Of a stretch of 9,028 nucleotides of DNA, positions 6,201-9,028 are shown in pieces. The translations under genes were made by a program, and so were the position numbers. The notes beneath the pieces were generated by a model. It made no database searches, had not been told where the DNA came from, and saw nothing but the letters and a program-made list of their open reading frames with translations. The stretch's first letter is position 1; every line of letters starts with the position of its first letter. The stretch lies in assembly GCA_934757945.1 (NCBI GenBank), contig CAKVLT010000080.1:1-9028 (forward strand), in the 5' to 3' direction. The DNA is from an uncultured Bulleidia sp. GTDB taxonomy: Bacteria > Bacillota_I > Bacilli_A > Erysipelotrichales > Erysipelotrichaceae.

Positions 6201-6551
6201 ATGGCAGAAAAACAAACAATGACAGATGTAGCCTATACATTTTTATCAAAAAGAAAAAAAGAAGTAACATTTTTAACTCTGTGGGAAGCAGTTTGCGAAG
6301 CAATTGCAATTCCTGAAGACAAACAAAGAAAAAAGAAGTCTCAGTTTTATTCTGAACTGATGCTGGACACAAGATTTGCATCTTTGGACAATAACAAATG
6401 GGATCTGAGAAACAGAAGAAAGTTTGATGAAGTTCATGTGGATACTTCCGATATTGAACTGGATGACGACGACGAGGAAGATGTAGATACAACTGATCAG
6501 GATAACAGTCTGGATATTACTGATCAGGATAACGAAAATAACCAGTACTAA
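6201..6551 (+). CDS. rpoE: DNA-directed RNA polymerase subunit delta
   Basis: Delta is a Bacillota-specific RNA polymerase subunit that speeds enzyme recycling and sharpens promoter selection. The 116-aa product has the expected two parts: an N-terminal HARE-HTH domain (about 5-75, with MTDVAYTFLSKRK, FLTLWEAV, QFYSELMLDTRFASL and WDLRNR) and a disordered acidic tail (about 76-116, including ELDDDDEED). It is shorter than the Bacillus protein (about 170 aa) because the tail is short. The tail contains an in-frame duplication: ACTGATCAGGATAAC occurs at 6492-6506 and 6519-6533, giving two TDQDN units 9 residues apart. ATG 6201 follows AAAAAAGGAG (6181-6190); the nearer ATG at 6193 is out of frame. 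It is co-transcribed with the DUF1934 gene and ends at a strong terminator. Confidence 0.92.
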   Translation: MAEKQTMTDVAYTFLSKRKKEVTFLTLWEAVCEAIAIPEDKQRKKKSQFYSELMLDTRFASLDNNKWDLRNRRKFDEVHVDTSDIELDDDDEEDVDTTDQDNSLDITDQDNENNQY

Positions 6552-6559
6552 GATTACAG

Positions 6560-6588
6560 GAGTTGTGGCAACACGACTCTTTTTCTTT
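6560..6588 (+). terminator. Rho-independent terminator of DUF1934-rpoE
   Basis: GAGTTGTG (6560-6567), GCAA tetraloop (6568-6571), CACGACTC (6572-6579) with one T.G pair, then TTTTTCTTT (6580-6588). It starts 8 nt after the rpoE stop. Confidence 0.9.
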
Positions 6589-6623
6589 GTATATTAAGAA
6601 TTTTAATGCGTCACATAAGACAA

Positions 6624-6648
6624 ATCCCGGGGAGATTTTCCCCGGGAT
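6624..6648. terminator. GC-rich hairpin, second or bidirectional terminator
   Basis: ATCCCGGGGA (6624-6633), loop GATTT (6634-6638) and TCCCCGGGAT (6639-6648) form a perfect 10-bp stem. Neither side has a clean T-run: AATCATTATTATTT follows on the plus strand and TTGTCTTATG on the minus strand. It could back up the rpoE terminator or end minus-strand transcripts of the transposase unit. Confidence 0.55.
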
Positions 6649-6702
6649 AATCATTATTATTTCATTCGAGCATGATGAAAACATGTGTATATTTTATGTG
6701 AT

Positions 6703-6894
6703 TTAATTATGTTTGAATCTTGGTGAATCTATACGATACATATCATGTAAACAGAAGGGACAAAGAAGATGGTCTTCAGTGTCATCAGGTGTACTTAGTT
6801 GTCTAAGTATAAGGATGTCATGAATAGGCACATTTTCTGTGTAACCACATTTCTCGCATTTCATCAAGACAAACTCCTCTGTAGTATCTGTCAT
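6703..6894 (-). CDS. Small zinc-ribbon protein overlapping the transposase 3' end
   Basis: From ATG 6894 this ORF encodes 63 aa with two cysteine pairs, CEKC (13-16) and CPFC (45-48), spaced like a four-cysteine zinc ribbon, with an aspartate/glutamate-rich linker between. It is read in a different frame from the transposase and overlaps its last 77 bases. The start choice rests on AAAGGAGG (6914-6906 region) placed 11 nt upstream; a second start at 6864 (MKCEKCGY) has AGAGGAG 9 nt upstream and is equally credible. Two good ribosome binding sites within coding sequence of another gene argue that it is really translated, probably coupled to the transposase. I do not recognise a named family. 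It may be an accessory DNA- or RNA-binding protein of the mobile element, or an unrelated small gene carried by it. Confidence 0.65.
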   Translation of the reverse strand: MTDTTEEFVLMKCEKCGYTENVPIHDILILRQLSTPDDTEDHLLCPFCLHDMYRIDSPRFKHN

Positions 6895-8209
6895 TGTGTC
6901 GGTATCCTCCTTTAAATGGATTGTCAGAACTGATATAGTCCATGAGATGACCACATCTGCATTTAAGCATATCACGATTATAGGTGTCATAACACAAAGT
7001 TCTGAATCTGAGTTTCTTTAATTTATATTGTAAATTGGCTTTTCTTTGAGCAAGTGTTCGTTTGAATTTCTGATGCTGACCTAATAGTTCATGAACTCTG
7101 TTAAGGACGTCCTGTTCCTTGTTGTTGTAAAAACCATAATATCTGATCATACGGAATCCAGTATCAGGAATATGAATAATCATCTTTTTCAAGAGTTCAC
7201 GACCTGTTTCGTTAACGGTGATGCGTTCATTTGTTTTATGATCATCATAATACCAGGTGACTTCGTCAGACTTTTTATTGTAGTATGTGATTCTGCTTTG
7301 TGCCATAGGAGGGCGTGCTGCATAACGCATCATGTAGTTAACACATCCACCAATGTTTTTGGAGTAGGACTTCCTTTTGGTGGATTCCTTTTTGTCGTAT
7401 CTGGCATAAACATAATATCCTTGGTTATATAAGCGATAAGATTTCTTTTTGATGGCGTAGAAACTTTTGCCGAAATATAAAGACATTAATCGGTTGATTT
7501 CATATTGCCAATATTTACGAAGGGCTTCAAAACTGAAAAAAGCAAATTGCTTACAGGTGTCTGTAGAAGAGTTATAGGAGACTTCCGGAACCAGGCAGTG
7601 GATATGCGGATTCCAGTTTAAAGCTCTTCCGAAAGTGTGGAGAGAAGCTATCATTCCGAATTCAATTTTGTGTTTGTAGTTTCTCAGCAGATAGTAATTG
7701 TCTTTTGGGTTTACTTTTTTGTCATTTATGATTTTCTGATAGAGTTTTTTGTTGAATAGCAGAGTAATGGTGTTTCTTGCAGCGACGAATAAGAGGTTGA
7801 GAGCTTTTCTGAATAAGAATCTGTACTCGGAAGGGATAGTGAAAACAATATGTCGATGATGAACATCAACACACATAGCCTGAGCTTTGGCAGCAAGTGT
7901 TTTTTGATACTTAACACCACAGGAAGTGCAGAATCTAGAATGACACTTATGATTAATAATATTGAAGTTATTGCATTCAGGACAAACAAAATAGTCAGAG
8001 CCTAAATAAAAGGTGTTACATAAAAGAGTTTTTTGTACATTATCCAGAACAGCTTCCCGAACTTTACCATGCATATAGAGCTCATATAGCCATTCGTAGT
8101 GAGTCCATAAAATATCTTTGATTCTAGGCTTATTAGGGTCGTAATTTCTATCATCACATGTCAGAGCGTTATTAGATATGTGTTCGGAATAAAGTTCAGT
8201 ATCAAACAT
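6818..8209 (-). CDS. IS91-family HUH (Y2) rolling-circle transposase
   Basis: The 463-aa protein has the IS91 layout. An N-terminal zinc-binding domain has C76, C79, C89, H90, C94 and C97 (CPEC, KCHSRFCTSCG). The catalytic domain starts with HRHIVFTIP (118-126), and HIH (202-204) in LNWNPHIHCLVPE is the metal-binding HUH motif. NYMMRYAARPPMAQSRI (291-307) carries Y292 and Y296, the YxxxY pair of nicking tyrosines. All these catalytic residues are present, so it may be active. A late CRCG (417-420) may form part of a further zinc site. It should nick single DNA strands at the element's ori end and drive rolling-circle transposition. The ATG at 8209 has no Shine-Dalgarno sequence; a TATAAT lies 6 nt upstream. 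A 63-aa zinc-ribbon ORF overlaps its 3' end. Confidence 0.9.
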   Translation of the reverse strand: MFDTELYSEHISNNALTCDDRNYDPNKPRIKDILWTHYEWLYELYMHGKVREAVLDNVQKTLLCNTFYLGSDYFVCPECNNFNIINHKCHSRFCTSCGVKYQKTLAAKAQAMCVDVHHRHIVFTIPSEYRFLFRKALNLLFVAARNTITLLFNKKLYQKIINDKKVNPKDNYYLLRNYKHKIEFGMIASLHTFGRALNWNPHIHCLVPEVSYNSSTDTCKQFAFFSFEALRKYWQYEINRLMSLYFGKSFYAIKKKSYRLYNQGYYVYARYDKKESTKRKSYSKNIGGCVNYMMRYAARPPMAQSRITYYNKKSDEVTWYYDDHKTNERITVNETGRELLKKMIIHIPDTGFRMIRYYGFYNNKEQDVLNRVHELLGQHQKFKRTLAQRKANLQYKLKKLRFRTLCYDTYNRDMLKCRCGHLMDYISSDNPFKGGYRHNDRYYRGVCLDEMREMWLHRKCAYS

Positions 8210-8215
8210 GACTAT

Positions 8216-8221
8216 ATTATA
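8216..8221 (-). promoter_or_regulatory. -10 box of a possible leaderless transposase promoter
   Basis: Minus-strand TATAAT (8221-8216) sits 6 nt before the ATG at 8209, the same arrangement as at cca. The -35 position (GAGGCA, 8244-8239) is poor and overlaps the hairpin arm at 8242-8248. Confidence 0.4.
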
Positions 8222-8226
8222 AGATA

Positions 8227-8248
8227 AGCAGAGACTATTGCCTCTGCT
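8227..8248. repeat. Hairpin AGCAGAG / CTCTGCT upstream of the transposase
   Basis: A perfect 7-bp stem (8227-8233 with 8242-8248) encloses an 8-nt loop. No T-run follows, so it is not a standard terminator. It may be a terminal palindrome of the IS91-like element or a site limiting transposase expression. Confidence 0.5.
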
Positions 8249-8261
8249 CTAATTTAATAGT

Positions 8262-8281
8262 GTCCCGTAGGGACTTTTTTT
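8262..8281 (+). terminator. Short plus-strand terminator
   Basis: GTCCC (8262-8266), GTA loop, GGGAC (8270-8274) and seven T (8275-8281). The stem is short but the T-run is clean. No plus-strand gene precedes it, so it may block antisense or read-through transcripts out of the mobile element. Confidence 0.6.
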
Positions 8282-8294
8282 ACTGGGAATACAT

Positions 8295-8321
8295 AAAAAA
8301 GGCTGCAGGGTTGCAGCCTTT
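8295..8321 (-). terminator. Rho-independent terminator of the ChbG-like gene
   Basis: On the minus strand the stem AAAGGCTGCA (8321-8312), loop ACCC and TGCAGCCTTT (8307-8298) runs into T residues to 8295. It begins 3 nt after the stop codon of the deacetylase gene. Confidence 0.88.
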
Positions 8322-8324
8322 GGG

Positions 8325-9028
8325 TTACTTCCATAATTCTTTTGGCAGGTCTTTAAAGGTAATCAGTTCGACGTTGTTATCTTTTACCCATTGTTTTACT
8401 TCTTTACTTGTTAAAGCTTCCAGGTCTTTCACTCTGCAAAGATTGAAGCTGGATAATTCAAATAATACTGCATCAGCATAGCCACAATGTGTAACCAGAT
8501 GACCGAATTCTTTTTCTAAAAAGTGTGACTGATCTGTAATAATGAAGTTTTTGAGATCTTCTGTCAGCTGTTTTTCAGGACTGCCAATCTGGTACCAGCC
8601 CATTCTTCCATAGCCACCACATAGTTTTTCTCCCACAGCTATTGTATAAGGTCTGTCATACTTATCGGCAATCGCAACTCTGGCTCTTTCTGTAGTGGCA
8701 GTACCATAGGCATGGGCATGAACGTAGTCAGGTTTTTTACCAACAAGTTCAATGAATTTCTGTACCTGTGCATCAAATTCTGCAAATACCTGTTCGTAAT
8801 TGACATGGTCATTATCTGGAGCTGTCTTGTCTGCTTCTCTGTTTTCTCTGGAAGTTAAGAAGCTTCCATCTTCGTGACAGAGATTTGGAACCTTATCATA
8901 GCCAAGTAAGGAACTTCCTGTACTTGCGTTAAGATCGATACCTAAAGCAATGTCATCCAGGTAAGGACGAATCTTTTCCACACATTCTTTTGCCCATGGC
9001 ATGTTGGAGAATAAGCCGGTGTTTTTTA
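8325..9028 (-). CDS. ChbG/HpnK (YdjC-like) carbohydrate deacetylase, 5' end outside the window
   Basis: The reading frame stays open to the right edge (residues KNTGLFSN precede MPWAKE), so the ATG at 9002 is internal and the true N-terminus, with the usual ADDFG motif, is missing from view. The visible 233 or so residues resemble the YdjC/ChbG fold, whose members deacetylate N-acetyl groups of chito- or glucosamine-containing oligosaccharides. Matching points are GIDLNASTG, VPNLCHEDGSFLTSRE, KPDYVHAHAYGTATTE, LVTHCGYAD, and a closing LEALTSKEVKQW...ELITFKDL. Two points are unusual: the first motif normally reads G(I/L)HLN, with His rather than Asp, and the usual HxDxHxH..P segment is replaced by HAHAYG. 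Metal binding or substrate may therefore differ from ChbG. The terminator at 8295-8321 ends the unit. The substrate is not known; the family call is fairly safe, the activity is not. Confidence 0.75.
   Translation of the reverse strand, partial: KNTGLFSNMPWAKECVEKIRPYLDDIALGIDLNASTGSSLLGYDKVPNLCHEDGSFLTSRENREADKTAPDNDHVNYEQVFAEFDAQVQKFIELVGKKPDYVHAHAYGTATTERARVAIADKYDRPYTIAVGEKLCGGYGRMGWYQIGSPEKQLTEDLKNFIITDQSHFLEKEFGHLVTHCGYADAVLFELSSFNLCRVKDLEALTSKEVKQWVKDNNVELITFKDLPKELWK

Larger units (their letters stand above)
6690..8260 (-). mobile_element. IS91-like insertion element (limits approximate)
   Basis: The element contains the HUH transposase and the overlapping zinc-ribbon ORF, inserted between the terminator of rpoE and that of the ChbG-like gene. 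IS91-family elements move by rolling-circle replication and leave neither inverted repeats nor target duplications, so the ends cannot be set from one copy. Hairpins at 6624-6648 and 8227-8248 flank it and could lie at or near the ends. Confidence 0.55.

Noticed and set aside
6895..6990. Longer minus-strand start (6990) for the zinc-ribbon ORF
   Set aside because: No ribosome binding site was found for it, the extra N-terminal residues are a shadow of the transposase frame, and two good ribosome binding sites occur at the later starts.
7091..7432. 113-aa plus-strand ORF inside the transposase
   Set aside because: It is antisense to a gene with clear catalytic motifs, has no ribosome binding site and no recognisable domain.
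8260..8481. 73-aa plus-strand ORF over the ChbG-like gene end
   Set aside because: It starts within a terminator and runs antisense to the deacetylase.
1..9028. CRISPR array, tRNA, rRNA, toxin-antitoxin pair or phage defence locus
   Set aside because: I looked for regularly spaced repeats, tRNA-like cloverleaf sequence and paired small genes on both strands and found none.

Overview
The window looks like a chromosomal segment from a low-GC Bacillota, probably an Erysipelotrichia-type gut bacterium. The grounds are an AT-rich sequence with strong AGGAGG-type ribosome binding sites, a gene for the RNA polymerase delta subunit (a Bacillota-specific protein), a DUF1934 gene directly upstream of it, a MEP-pathway ispF, a cytoplasmic alpha-L-fucosidase, and IS200/IS605-like and IS91-like mobile DNA. 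The taxonomic placement is inference; no rRNA gene or other marker settles it.

Layout. Positions 1-403 are debris: an IS200/IS605-type end hairpin fused to a GntR-family regulator that has lost its N-terminus and appears frameshifted. A 36-nt palindrome (477-512) then precedes an AEC-family transporter (533-1441). The transporter's stop codon lies in a 15-bp sequence that is the exact inverted copy of the mobile-element end at 63-77. Next come cca on the minus strand (1466-2653) and, divergent from it, ispF (2712-3191), which overlaps an HD-domain phosphohydrolase gene (3184-4395) by 8 bp. That gene converges on and overlaps by 14 bp a GH29 alpha-L-fucosidase (4382-5641, minus).

A 160-bp divergent promoter region with a TTCACA-N4-TGTGAA inverted repeat and a 13-bp direct repeat leads into the DUF1934-rpoE operon (5802-6551), closed by a GCAA-loop terminator and a second GC-rich hairpin. 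After that sits an IS91-like HUH (Y2) transposase on the minus strand (6818-8209), with an overlapping 63-aa zinc-ribbon ORF at its 3' end. The window ends in a minus-strand ChbG/HpnK (YdjC)-type carbohydrate deacetylase that runs off the right edge and has its own terminator.

Function. Most of the content is housekeeping: tRNA 3'-end maturation, isoprenoid synthesis, probable dNTP turnover and transcription fidelity. Two genes, the fucosidase and the deacetylase, fit use of host or dietary glycans. The mobile elements sit in intergenic gaps between operons. The least explained items are the zinc-ribbon ORF overlapping the IS91-like transposase, the repeats at the fucosidase/DUF1934 promoter region, and -10-like boxes placed so close to some start codons that leaderless or near-leaderless mRNAs are possible. 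I see no CRISPR array, tRNA, rRNA or obvious defence system.
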